DNA of 64,000 nt from Gammaproteobacteria bacterium. Lineage in GTDB: Bacteria; Pseudomonadota; Gammaproteobacteria; GCA-001735895. Under the pieces are notes generated by a model. That model ran no database searches. It saw nothing but the letters and a program-made list of their open reading frames with translations, and was not told where the DNA came from. The stretch is from contig JAHEKJ010000008.1 in assembly GCA_024638385.1 (NCBI GenBank), forward strand, positions 1-64,000. Direction: 5' to 3'. Every line of letters starts with the position of its first letter. Position 1 is the first letter of the stretch. This document shows, one piece after another, positions 37,510 through 47,500 of the stretch. A program made the position numbers and the translations under genes.

Positions 37510-38301
37510 GTGCGAATCGGAATCTTTCAATGCGCCGCCGGCGGCCTGTCGCTCGACGCGAGGCTCGAGCGGTTGCGCGACGCGGTCGCGGGCGCGCAAA
37601 CCGGCGCGGATGGCGGGCTCGACCTGGTGCTGTGCCCGGAACTGTTCGCCTCCGGTTACAACGTGGCCGACGAGCTGGCCTCCCGCGCCGAGCCCGCCAC
37701 CGGCGCGATCTTCGCGCGTTTCGCCGAGCTCGCGAGGGCACTCGACATCGCGATCGTCTACGGTTACCCGGAGCAGGGCGACGGCTGCATCCACAATGCC
37801 GCCGCGTTCGTTTCGGCCGAGGGCGAGTTGCTCGCCAATCACCGCAAGCAGCTCAATTCGCCGGGCAGCTTCGAGGAAGCCTGTTTCGCGCCCGGCGAGC
37901 ACACCACGATGCTGTCCTGGCGCGGCCTCCGGATCGCGATCCTGATCTGTTACGAGGTCGAGTTTCCCGAGGCGGTGCGCTGCGCCGCGGTGGCCGGCGC
38001 GAAACTCGTGCTCGTGCCGACCGCGCTGACCGATCGATGGGGCGTGGTCGCGGAGCAGGTGGTGCCGGCGCGCGCGTTCGAAAACGGCGTCTGGCTGGCC
38101 TACGCCAACCATGCCGGTCACGAAAACGGCCTCGACTATCTCGGCGGCAGCAAGATCGTCGCGCCCGACGCGAGTATCGAGGCCGCGGCGGGCCCCGACG
38201 AGGCCTTGATCGGCGCGACGATCGACCCGGGGCGGGTCGAGGCGGCGCAGCGGCGCCTGCCATACCTCAGGGACTACCGGCGCTATCGCTGTAACACTTG
38301 A
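37510..38301 (+). CDS. Carbon-nitrogen hydrolase (nitrilase superfamily)
   Basis: This enzyme of about 263 residues has the Glu-Lys-Cys triad context: P-E-L-F early, N-H-R-K-Q in the middle and I-C-Y-E-V-E-F-P at the nucleophile Cys. I chose GTG 37510, which gives the usual opening R-I-G-I-F-Q after GCGGGA; GTG 37480 overlaps the dadA stop and is also possible. Placement behind dadA suggests an amidase acting on an amide linked to D-amino-acid use. The substrate is not known. Confidence 0.85.
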   Translation: MRIGIFQCAAGGLSLDARLERLRDAVAGAQTGADGGLDLVLCPELFASGYNVADELASRAEPATGAIFARFAELARALDIAIVYGYPEQGDGCIHNAAAFVSAEGELLANHRKQLNSPGSFEEACFAPGEHTTMLSWRGLRIAILICYEVEFPEAVRCAAVAGAKLVLVPTALTDRWGVVAEQVVPARAFENGVWLAYANHAGHENGLDYLGGSKIVAPDASIEAAAGPDEALIGATIDPGRVEAAQRRLPYLRDYRRYRCNT

Positions 38302-38462
38302 GCCGTTGCGGCCACTATTTCGCCAGAAACTGCTAAATATTGTCTTTAGGTCTTCAACGAGGTGAGGCGTCGGCGCCAAGATCCGACCGAAACCTCGAAT
38401 ATTGATCGGATCCGAAACACCGCCCGGCGGTTTGCGGAATCCGGTCGGGATGGTTACCAGCC

Positions 38463-38888
38463 ATGGTCACGTACTTCATAGTCCCGGCAGTCTTCGGGGG
38501 TTTCACCTTCCTGATAGTCTTGTTCGTCGCGCCCGTGATCGTCGCCGAGGCGGATCTCGTTGCGGGCGTCGCCGGGCTGATTCTCGATTCGTCGAACCGG
38601 TATTTTGCCACCACGCCGCCGATCGTTGCGAGTTACATCGCCAATCTGAACCTGGCCATCGTCGCCGTCACGGCGGGTTTACTAATGACCGTAGGCGTCC
38701 AGCTGCTCGCGATCGTGCAGGCGGCATTCGTTGGCCTGTGCCGGGGAATCGGGTCGCTCCTGCGGTGGGAGCGGAAAAAGGACGAGGCGCGCGATCTGCC
38801 GCCGATCGAGATGGATGCGAGGTATCGCGATGCGAAAGAAGAGAAAAGGGTTTTCGGCCGGGGCCTCGACTCGATCGACCGGGACTAG
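38463..38888 (+). CDS. Hypothetical two-span membrane protein
   Basis: The 141-residue protein has a hydrophobic N-terminus (about 4-30), a second span (about 65-92) and a charged cytoplasmic tail with R-W-E-R-K-K-D-E-A-R. I do not recognise a family. No strong ribosome site is seen. Codon use matches the region. Confidence 0.55.
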   Translation: MVTYFIVPAVFGGFTFLIVLFVAPVIVAEADLVAGVAGLILDSSNRYFATTPPIVASYIANLNLAIVAVTAGLLMTVGVQLLAIVQAAFVGLCRGIGSLLRWERKKDEARDLPPIEMDARYRDAKEEKRVFGRGLDSIDRD

Positions 38889-39008
38889 CGTGCATGCCGG
38901 ATTGAAACCTTGATTTACGAGTCTCTCTCCGGAAAAAGTCGGAATCTCCGGATTCGGTGTCGGCGGTATTTACCTCTGGATCCCGTCGGTTCGCCGCATC
39001 GGGTCAAG

Positions 39009-39068
39009 CCGCGGAATGACAGAGTTGACCGCGGGATGACGAGATTGGCTGCGGGACGACCGAATCGG
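39009..39068. repeat. Three tandem 20-base repeats
   Basis: Three adjacent 20-base units, each containing GCGGRATGAC or GCGGGACGAC, run from 39009 to 39068 and stop 2 bases short of the end of the HD-GYP gene. They resemble parts of the CCGCGG-type intergenic repeat at 48323. There is no spacer variation, so this is not CRISPR. Confidence 0.65.
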
Positions 39069-39070
39069 GG

Positions 39071-40603
39071 TCAGGCGGTAGCGCCGGTGCAAAGCGGGTT
39101 TTCGTCGTTGTCGAGGTAGGTCTCGGCGATGCGGACGAACTCGTCCTCGACCGCGACGAACGCGTCGACCACGTCGGGGTCGAAGTGGCTGCCCCTGCCG
39201 TCGACGATGATGTCGCGGCTCTTCGCGTGGCTGAAGGCTTCCTTGTAGATTCGCTTCGAGCGCAGCGCATCGTAAACGTCGGCCAGCGCCATCAGGCGCG
39301 CCGACAGCGGAATGTCGCTGCCGGCGAGGCCGTCCGGGTAACCCGAGCCGTCCCACTTCTCGTGATGCCACTGGGCGATTTCGCAGGCGTAGGCAAGGAA
39401 ACCGCTGCTGCCGTACTGGCGCTCGCCGGCGCGCAGCGCTTCGGCGCCGAGCTGCGCGTGGGTCTTCATGATTTCAAACTCGTGCTCGTTCAACTTGCCG
39501 GGCTTTAGCAGGATCGAATCCGGAATGCCGACCTTGCCGACGTCGTGCAGCGGCGCGGACTGGAACAGCAGGTCGACGATCTCGTCGCTCAACTGGTCGG
39601 CGTAGGCCGGCAGCCTGCGCAGCTCGAGCGCGAGCAGCCTGACGTAATGCTGGGTGCGGACGATATGCGCGCCGGTCTCGTTGTCGCGGGTCTCGGCGAG
39701 CGACGCGAGGCTCAGAATCGTGACTTCCTGGGTCGATCGGATTTCGCGGTTCTGCGCGTCGAGCTGCTCGATCATGCGGTTGGTCAGGCGCGCGATCTCG
39801 CCGAGCTCGTCGTGACTGATTGCCGGGATACGCGCATCGAACTGGCCTTCGCCCACGGCGGCGAGCACGTTGCGCTCGCGCTGCAGCAGCCAGTTAAGCT
39901 GGCGGCCGTAGTTCGCCATGACCTTGACCAGGTAGGCGAGGAAGACGAAGGTGACCAGCGCGACTTCGACCAGCACCGTGAGGCTCGCACGGGTGCGGCT
40001 TTCGTCGGTCAATTGCTGCAGCCACTCGAAATCCTTGTAGATCAACATCACGAGGATGACCGCCATCGCGATGACGCCGAGCGTGATCATTCCGACGAAG
40101 CGGCCGACCAGCGGCACGAAGGAGTGGTCGGTCTCGATCGATTCGCCCCGCGCGTCGCGCCGCTGCATGATCCGCGTCGCCTCGCCGATCGCGGTGTCGA
40201 TGACGATGAAGAACCCGATGCCGGTGATGCCGAACAGGATCTTGAGACCGCTGCCGAGCGGAAACTGGTGGACGATCATGTTGTAGCCGCCGAGGATCGC
40301 CGCGGCGCCGGCCAGGACCGTGAAATCGACACGCACGAGCCGCCCGAGATAGCCGCGATCGGCCTGCCAGCCGGCGACGATCCAGTTGCGCACGAAAAAC
40401 GCGAGACCCATTACGACGGCGAAGCCGATCACGACCTCGATGACCGGCAGTGAATCGATGAACGGGCAGACCTCGGTGCCGTAGAATACCATCAGGACTG
40501 CCGCAATCGCGTAGTGGATGGCCAGGTTGCGGGTAGGGGCGACGGACCCGTGCGACCCGTTTTGCGGCGAGGCCTCGGACAGCAGCGGGGTAACTGAATT
40601 CAT
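39071..40603 (-). CDS. Membrane HAMP/HD-GYP phosphodiesterase-like protein
   Basis: From ATG 40603 the product is 510 residues. An N-terminal part with about six membrane helices is followed by a HAMP-like segment (V-G-E-G-Q-F-D-A-R-I) and an HD-GYP domain with L-H-D-V-G-K-V-G-I-P-D and H-H-E-K-W-D-G-S-G-Y-P. HD-GYP proteins break down cyclic di-GMP. All key residues are kept. The periplasmic sensing part is unknown. The longer frame to 40684 lacks a ribosome site. Confidence 0.85.
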   Translation of the reverse strand: MNSVTPLLSEASPQNGSHGSVAPTRNLAIHYAIAAVLMVFYGTEVCPFIDSLPVIEVVIGFAVVMGLAFFVRNWIVAGWQADRGYLGRLVRVDFTVLAGAAAILGGYNMIVHQFPLGSGLKILFGITGIGFFIVIDTAIGEATRIMQRRDARGESIETDHSFVPLVGRFVGMITLGVIAMAVILVMLIYKDFEWLQQLTDESRTRASLTVLVEVALVTFVFLAYLVKVMANYGRQLNWLLQRERNVLAAVGEGQFDARIPAISHDELGEIARLTNRMIEQLDAQNREIRSTQEVTILSLASLAETRDNETGAHIVRTQHYVRLLALELRRLPAYADQLSDEIVDLLFQSAPLHDVGKVGIPDSILLKPGKLNEHEFEIMKTHAQLGAEALRAGERQYGSSGFLAYACEIAQWHHEKWDGSGYPDGLAGSDIPLSARLMALADVYDALRSKRIYKEAFSHAKSRDIIVDGRGSHFDPDVVDAFVAVEDEFVRIAETYLDNDENPLCTGATA

Positions 40604-40680
40604 GACAGGACCGGCCGGTAGAATTGCATGCGAAACCCTTATCGGCCGATTCGCCGGATACTGGAACGGCGTTGCCGCCG

Positions 40681-41679
40681 TCAATTCGATGAGCCTCTTT
40701 CGCTAAGCAGTTGCTGGAGCATGGCCTCGAGACCCAGTACGAGCGGCACCATCTTTTCGTAGTCGACCTTGTCGGGGGTGTCCTGCGCGCTGTGGTAGTA
40801 CGGGTAGCGGTAAGGCGCGGTATCGGTGATCATCAGCGCGGGATAGCCGTGCTGCCAGAAGGAACGGTGATCGGACCAGTCGACGCCGGGGATGAAGGCC
40901 GGCGCCGCCACGCCCTCCGACGGGAAGCGCGCGTGCGCCCTGAAGGCGGCGAGCGAGCGCGTGACGAGACCGCGCGAACGCAGGTTGCCGACGAAGCCGA
41001 CGAAGTTGCCGCTATCGGGATAGAACAGGTTGAACGGAAACGGGTATCGCTGGCTGCCGGCCTCGTCGCGAAAATAGCCGATGGTCTCGAGCGAGTACAT
41101 CGCGACGATCCTGTCCCGCCTCGCGGCGGCGTTGCGCGCGTAGACCGCGCTGCCCATCGTGTCGTAGTAAAAGTGCGGCGGCTCTTCGTTGACAAAGGCG
41201 ACGAAACGAATCGTGCGCGCCGGGTCGGCCGCGCCGAATCGCGCCGCGAGCTCGAGCAGCGCGGCCACGCCCGAGCCGTTGTCGTTCGCGCCGGGCGAAC
41301 CCATGACGGCGTCGTAATGCGCACCGACGACGACGATTTCTTCCGGCTGGGTCCGGCCCCGGCGCGTAACCTCGAGATTCGCAAACTGGTCGTCGCCGAC
41401 GGGATAGAACTGATACTTGACGTCGTAACCTGCCGCCTCGAATTGCGCGGCAATGTAATCCCGGGCGGCGGCGAGGCCTTGCTTTTCGACGTGATTGCGC
41501 CCCGCGGGATGGCGGCACAGCGTTTCGACATGCGCTCGCAGGCGCTCGGCCATCTCGAGCCCTTCGGCATCGAGCGGCGGCAGTCGGCCCCGGTACGACT
41601 GCCCCGGCATCCAGACCATGTAGGCGAGCAGCGCGGCCACCGCCAGAACGGGACCGATCATCAGGACTATCGAGGACAT
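40681..41679 (-). CDS. M28-family membrane-anchored aminopeptidase
   Basis: The 332-residue protein starts with a membrane or signal helix (V-L-M-I-G-P-V-L-A-V-A-A-L-L-A) and has a zinc peptidase domain. Metal ligands lie in G-A-H-Y-D-A, A-N-D-N-G-S-G and a late D-H-R-S-F-W; N-E-E-P-P carries the catalytic Glu. It should act in the periplasm on peptides. Start ATG 41679 is chosen because the upstream part of the open frame is low in protein-like sequence. Confidence 0.82.
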   Translation of the reverse strand: MSSIVLMIGPVLAVAALLAYMVWMPGQSYRGRLPPLDAEGLEMAERLRAHVETLCRHPAGRNHVEKQGLAAARDYIAAQFEAAGYDVKYQFYPVGDDQFANLEVTRRGRTQPEEIVVVGAHYDAVMGSPGANDNGSGVAALLELAARFGAADPARTIRFVAFVNEEPPHFYYDTMGSAVYARNAAARRDRIVAMYSLETIGYFRDEAGSQRYPFPFNLFYPDSGNFVGFVGNLRSRGLVTRSLAAFRAHARFPSEGVAAPAFIPGVDWSDHRSFWQHGYPALMITDTAPYRYPYYHSAQDTPDKVDYEKMVPLVLGLEAMLQQLLSERGSSN

Positions 41680-41835
41680 CGATGATTTCGCCTTCGCGAC
41701 GGGCACGTCATTGTACCCGCTGAGCCCGCCGTCGGGGGGCGGGCCGGCGCGTCGAATGGTCGGTTGCGACTGGCATTTCCCGCCTACTTTCTCTAGGGTT
41801 CGGCTTGATTGCAACCGGATTCGGATCGGTCGAGC

Positions 41836-42504
41836 TTGCAAACCCGGTATCTTGTTTTCGCTATTGTCCTGGCGTCGCTGCTTCAGCTCGGCTGCGCCGC
41901 GGTGCCGGAGGGCCTGTTCCCGCCCGCTCCCGGCGAGCCGACGAAGCCGGTTTACCTCGTCAGCCACGGCTGGCATGCGGGGATTGTCGTAAGACGCGCG
42001 GATATCCCGCCCGGCGTCTGGCCGCAGTCGCGCGACTTCCCGGATGCCGAGTTCCTCGAGGTCGGCTGGGGCGACCGGGATTACTACATGACGCGGCGCC
42101 CCCACTTTGGCCATGTACTCAAGGCCGGCTTGTTACCGACCGCAAGCGTGCTGCAAATCGTCGGTTTCAACGGCCCGGTCGAGCGTTATTTTCCGCGCAG
42201 CGAAGTGATCCGGATCGACCTTTCAGAAGACGGGTTCGAGCGCCTTTGCCGCTATCTCGAGGACAGCCACGCCGTCGACACTGCCGGTCGCGCGCAACCG
42301 CTCGGCCGGTCGCTCTACGGCCGCGGCAGCTTCTACCTGTCGCGCGAGACCTATCACCTGTTCAATACCTGCAACGCGTGGACCGCGCGCGCGATGCGCG
42401 CAGCCGGCTGCCCGGTTACGCCGGCGGCCAACCTGCTGGTCGACACGCTGATGTCGAACCTGTCCAGATGCGGCACGGTAATCCGACCCCGACTAGACGA
42501 CTAG
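41836..42504 (+). CDS. DUF2459 lipoprotein
   Basis: Started at TTG 41836, the 222-residue product has a lipoprotein signal with lipobox L-Q-L-G-C. The following Y-L-V-S-H-G-W-H-A-G-I-V and E-V-G-W-G-D-R-D-Y-Y match DUF2459 (TIGR02117), a family often near polyhydroxyalkanoate genes, of unknown function. A late N-T-C-N-A-W-T Cys and the H-G-W-H motif suggest a papain-like hydrolase fold. An upstream TTG at 41809 is an alternative start. Confidence 0.8.
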   Translation: MQTRYLVFAIVLASLLQLGCAAVPEGLFPPAPGEPTKPVYLVSHGWHAGIVVRRADIPPGVWPQSRDFPDAEFLEVGWGDRDYYMTRRPHFGHVLKAGLLPTASVLQIVGFNGPVERYFPRSEVIRIDLSEDGFERLCRYLEDSHAVDTAGRAQPLGRSLYGRGSFYLSRETYHLFNTCNAWTARAMRAAGCPVTPAANLLVDTLMSNLSRCGTVIRPRLDD

Positions 42505-42709
42505 CACTGGCTGCGCGCGGGACCGGGCTGCGATTGTCGTTTTGCGGATGGATTTGGGCTCTGATTCGGGCATCCTTGCGGTACCCTCGGGACCGCCATC
42601 GAATACCGGATACATGGTTATTGATTCCTGCAAAAAAAGGCGCAAGATTAGCCCGTTGAATCGAATTCGAGGCGATCGGGTTTACCCGGGTTCGGAGTCG
42701 AGATTCAGG

Positions 42710-43267
42710 ATGAAATGCAAGTATCTGATTTTCGTCATTATGCTGGGCTTTCCAGGTCCGCCTGAAGCCGATGTCTACGTCGAACTCGGATTCGAGACCG
42801 GCGGTGAAACTCTCGGCAGCACGCGGCGCGAAGACCTGGACGCGGGCGGCGGCATCAAGCTCGCGCTCGGACTCAAAAAATACATCGGTGGCTTCGACGA
42901 CGTCGGTCTCATATTTTCGCTCGGTTTCCTGTTCGACTATATCGATGCATCGAACGGCGATGCCGAGACCGACGCCACCGTCCTAGAGTTGACCTATTTC
43001 CGCGACCTCGGTCCGCATCGATTCGGAGTCGGCGGCAGTTACCATCTGAATCCGCAGTACGAAGACGACCTCGTCGGCATGCCGCGGACCAAAATCGATT
43101 TCGACGACGCGCCGGGCGTATTCGTCCGTTACGGTTACTTGTTCAGCAGTGATGAGGCCGGGCAGCAGGCCGAAATCGGCATCCGCTACACGGTCATGGA
43201 CTACGAGGTCGGCGGCGAGCGCATCGATGCCGGTGGGTTCGGATTTTTCGTATCGGGCTCATTTTGA
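42710..43267 (+). CDS. Putative outer-membrane beta-barrel protein
   Basis: The 185-residue protein has a short signal peptide (M-K-C-K-Y-L-I-F-V-I-M-L-G-F) and then alternating polar/hydrophobic strands rich in Gly, Tyr and Phe. It ends G-F-F-V-S-G-S-F with a terminal Phe, the usual recognition end for outer-membrane assembly. No specific family is recognised. It lies 55 bases upstream of the rhombotarget lipoprotein in the same direction. Confidence 0.65.
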   Translation: MKCKYLIFVIMLGFPGPPEADVYVELGFETGGETLGSTRREDLDAGGGIKLALGLKKYIGGFDDVGLIFSLGFLFDYIDASNGDAETDATVLELTYFRDLGPHRFGVGGSYHLNPQYEDDLVGMPRTKIDFDDAPGVFVRYGYLFSSDEAGQQAEIGIRYTVMDYEVGGERIDAGGFGFFVSGSF

Positions 43268-43322
43268 TCCGGTCGAGCGTCGAATCGCCATGCAGTCTTG
43301 TACCTCGAGGGAGGGCCCTATC

Positions 43323-44225
43323 ATGAATTCCGGAAATCTTAAAACGGCTGTCATCCTGCTTCCGTTTGCGTTCGTGTTTTTATCGGGGTGTCTCGGATAC
43401 CAGACCCGCCTCAATAGCAGCGTGGTCGATTACCTTTATCCCACCGCGGAGCAGGCGAAAGTCGAACCGTCGGTGCCGGTGCTCAAACTGCCGATCAGCG
43501 TCGGCATCGCGTTCGTGCCGGAACAGACCGGCGGCCGGCGCGGAACCGCCGGAGTCTGGTCGAACTGGTCCGGGTCCGGGGTGCTGTCGGAGGCGAAGAA
43601 GGCGGAGCTGCTCGAGCGGGTCGCGGCCAATTTCCGCAGTCTCGACTATGTCGACAACATCGAGGTCATTCCGTCGGCTTACCTCAGGCAGGGCGGTAGT
43701 TTTACCAATCTCGACCAGATAAAGACAATGTACGGAATCGACGTCATCGCGCTGGTCTCCTATGACCAGATCCAGTTCACCGACGAAGGCATGCTGTCGT
43801 TTACCTACTGGACGATTATCGGCGCCTATGTCGTCGCCGGCGAAAAGAACGATACGCACACGATGCTCGACACCGCGGTCTACGATATCGCCAGCCGGAA
43901 GATGCTGTTGCGCGCGCCCGGCGTGAGTAACGTCAGGGGCAGCTCGACGATCGTCAACCTGAGCGAGGAACTCAGGAAAGACAGCCTGCGCGGCTTCGAA
44001 CTCGCGGCCGAGGACATGATCCCGAATCTCAAGGCGCAGCTCGAACGACTGAAGGAGAAAATCAAACAGGAACCGGAGAAAATCAAAGTGGTGCGCGCGA
44101 CCACGAGTAGCGGGCCCAGCGGCGGCGGAGGCTCCGGCGGCGCGATCGGAATCCTCGAGATTCTGGTCCTGCTGGCTATTCTGCCGCTTGCCGCTCGCGG
44201 ACGCCGCCGGCACTGGCGGGAGTAA
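43323..44225 (+). CDS. Rhombotarget lipoprotein (lipobox plus GlyGly-CTERM)
   Basis: The 300-residue protein has an N-terminal lipobox L-S-G-C (C23) and a C-terminal sorting tail: Gly/Ser-rich G-G-G-G-S-G-G, a hydrophobic segment I-L-E-I-L-V-L-L-A-I-L-P-L and an Arg cluster. This GlyGly-CTERM tail is cut by rhombosortase, and the lipoprotein class with both signals is known as rhombotarget lipoprotein. No rhombosortase gene is in the window. GGGAGGG precedes ATG 43323. Confidence 0.85.
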   Translation: MNSGNLKTAVILLPFAFVFLSGCLGYQTRLNSSVVDYLYPTAEQAKVEPSVPVLKLPISVGIAFVPEQTGGRRGTAGVWSNWSGSGVLSEAKKAELLERVAANFRSLDYVDNIEVIPSAYLRQGGSFTNLDQIKTMYGIDVIALVSYDQIQFTDEGMLSFTYWTIIGAYVVAGEKNDTHTMLDTAVYDIASRKMLLRAPGVSNVRGSSTIVNLSEELRKDSLRGFELAAEDMIPNLKAQLERLKEKIKQEPEKIKVVRATTSSGPSGGGGSGGAIGILEILVLLAILPLAARGRRRHWRE

Positions 44226-44244
44226 ACCAGGCAAGGGACACCGT

Positions 44245-44486
44245 GGGGTCGGACCACGCCAACTCATTGTTCTAGTTGAATATTGCTCTAAAATCGGCCA
44301 TTTTTCGGCCTTGGAACCTCGTTGTTAGCGTAAAAAAAAGGTCGATCTAAGAGAATTCGTTCTTGCCCATCGGCTGGCGCGTTAAATGGCCGGTTTCGAC
44401 GGCAAAATCGCAGGTTTAAGCGCCCGATCGGGGCTTAAATCGCAACGAAATCGAGATAATTCAATGAGTTATCGTGGTCCGACCCC
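44245..44486. repeat. MITE-like element, copy B
   Basis: The 242-base element has the same 14-base ends as copy A: GGGGTCGGACCACG at 44245-44258 and its complement at 44473-44486. Here the inverted repeats extend to about 25 bases with two mismatches (AACTCATTG on both sides). The interior has no gene. It fills most of the 371-base gap before the 5-oxoprolinase gene, starting 20 bases after the lipoprotein stop. Confidence 0.82.
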
Positions 44487-44596
44487 GACCGGCTCGCCTC
44501 CTGGCATCGAAATCCCCGGTTTTATTGATCGTCGTTGCCTTTGGATGCGGGAGTTACAATAAACTTTTCAAATAAAAGACAGCCGTTAGCAGCCCG

Positions 44597-47500
44597 TTGA
44601 GCGTAAAACGAAAATATCAATTCTGGATCGACCGCGGTGGTACCTTCACCGACGTCGTGATGCGCGGTCCCGACGGGGCCCTGAAGACCCACAAGCTGTT
44701 GTCGGAAAATCCCGAGCAGTACGCCGACGCCGCCCTGCAGGGCATCCGCGATCTGCTGGGCGTTCCGCGCGATGCACCGATACCGGCGGCCGACATCGAA
44801 GCGATCAAGATGGGCACCACGGTCGCCACCAATGCGCTGCTGGAGCGCAAGGGCGACCGCACGCTGCTGGTCATCACGCGGGGATTCGGCGATGCCCTGC
44901 GAATCGGCTATCAGAACCGGCCGCGCCTGTTCGACCGCAATATCGTGCTGCCGGAAATGCTCTACGAGCAGGTCATCGAGGTCGCCGAAAGGCTGACCGC
45001 CCGTGGCGATGTTCTTGACGAACCGGACCCCGAAATCGTTGCCCGGGACCTGCAGGCGGCTTACGACAAGGGCATCCGTTCGGCGGCGATCGTATTCATG
45101 CACGGCTACCGGTTTCCGGCGCACGAGCAGACGGTCGCCGCGATTGCCCGCGAAATCGGCTTCACCCAGGTGTCGGTATCGCACGAGGTCAGTCCGCTGG
45201 TCAAGCTGATCTCGCGCGGCGATACGACCGTGGTGGATGCCTACCTGTCGCCGATCCTGCGCCGCTACATCGACGGGATCGCCGCCGAGATCGCGAGTCA
45301 TACCGCGGCTGCGCCCCGGCTAATGTTCATGCAATCCAACGGCGGCCTGACCGACGCCCACCTGTTCCAGGGCAAGGATAGCATCCTGTCGGGCCCCGCC
45401 GGCGGCGTCGTCGGCATGGTGCGAACCGCCGTCATGGCGGGCTATGACAAGGTCATCGGCTTCGACATGGGCGGCACGTCGACCGACGTGTCGCACTACG
45501 ACGGCGAATACGAACGCGAATTCGAAACGCTCGTCGCCGGGGTGCGCATGCGCGCGCCGATGATGCGGATTCACACGGTCGCCGCCGGTGGCGGATCGAT
45601 CCTGCATTTCGACGGCGCGCGCTACCGGGTCGGGCCGGATTCGGCCGGCGCCGATCCCGGGCCCGCGTGTTACCGCCGCGGAGGGCCGCTCGCGGTGACC
45701 GACTGCAACGTCATGCTGGGCAAGATCCAGCCGCGCTATTTCCCCCGCGTGTTCGGTCCGAACGCGGACCAGATGCTCGATGCCGGGGTCGTGCGCGCCG
45801 GCTTCGAGGCGCTCGCCGAAGAGATATCGAAAGCCAGCGGCAAACCGGCCAGCGCGCACGAAGTCGCGGAGGGATTTCTCAAGATCGCGGTCGAGAACAT
45901 GGCCAACGCGATCAAGCAGATATCCGTGCAGCGCGGCTACGACGTGACCGAGTACACTCTGAACTGTTTCGGCGGCGCGGCCGGCCAGCACGCCTGCCTG
46001 GTCGCCGACTCGCTCGGCATGAAGCGGGTGCTGCTGCACCCCTTCGCGGGCGTCCTGTCGGCCTATGGCATGGGCCTCGCCGACATCCGCGCGATACGCG
46101 AACAAACGGTGGAAATACCGCTGACCGAAGAAACGCTCGCGTCCCTGGCGTCACTCCTCGATGACCTGGAAGCCGCGGCGCGTTCGGAGGTCGCGGAGCA
46201 GGGCGTGGCCGACGCCGGTATCGACGTGCTGCGCAGGCTGCATCTTCGTTACGAGGGTACCGATACGCTGCTGGTCGTCGCCTTCGGCACGCTCGAGCAG
46301 ATGATGACCGAATTCGAAACCGTGCACCGCGGCCGGTTCGGCTTCAACGTGCCCGATCGCGGCCACATCGTCGGCACCGTGTCGGCGGAAGCCATCGGCC
46401 GGATGGAGTCCGTCGAACACGACTCGGTCCGGCCGGTATCCGACGCTGCCGCGGTGCAAGCCCTCGACACGGTCGCGCTTTATACCGGCGGCGAAACCCA
46501 CCGGGCGCCCGTCTACCAGCGCGATGTCCTGCAACCGGGCCAACGGCTGGACGGCCCCGCGATTATCGTCGAACAAACCGCGACCACGCTCGTCGAGCCC
46601 GGCTGGCAGGCGACCATGACGGAGCCGGGACAGCTGCTGTTGCAGCGCGTCGTGCCGCTGCCGGCGCGAGTCGCGATCGGCACGGATCATGGCGTCGCGG
46701 GAGAGCAGGGCGCGGACCCGATCCTGCTCGAAATCTTCAACAACCTGTTCATGTCGATCGCCGAACAGATGGGCGCGACGCTCGCCAACACGGCCTATTC
46801 CGTCAACATCAAGGAGCGGCTCGACTTTTCCTGCGCCGTCTTCGACCGCGACGGCCACCTGGTCGCCAACGCGCCGCATATGCCGGTCCATCTCGGCAGC
46901 ATGGGCGAGAGCATCAAGGCCGTCATCCGCGAGCGCGCCGACCGCATCAAGCCGGGTGACGTGTATGCCCATAACGCGCCCTACAACGGCGGCACGCACC
47001 TGCCGGACGTCACCGTGATCTCGCCCGTATTCGATGAAGCGGGCGCCGAATTGCTGTTCTTCGTCGCCTCCCGGGGGCACCACGCGGATATCGGCGGTAT
47101 CACGCCGGGTTCCATGCCGCCCGGCAGTAAGACGGTCGAGGAAGAGGGCATCCTCATCGACAACTTTCTGCTCGTCGAGAACGGGCGGATGCGCGAGCAG
47201 GCCCTGACCGAATTGCTCGGCAGCGGCAAGTATCCGGCGCGCAACCCGCGGCAGAACGTGGCCGACATGGCCGCCCAGATCGCCGCCAACGAAAAAGGCG
47301 TCCAGGAGCTTCGCAAGATGGTGGACCACTTCACGCTCGCGACGGTCAACGCCTACATGCGCCATGTGCAGGACAACGCCGAGGAATCCGTGCGCCGGGT
47401 CCTGGGCGTCCTCAAGAACGGCTCCTTTGCCTGCGACCTGGACCAGGGTCATCGTATCCGGGTCGCGATCACGATCGACGAGAAGAATCGAAAGGCGGTG

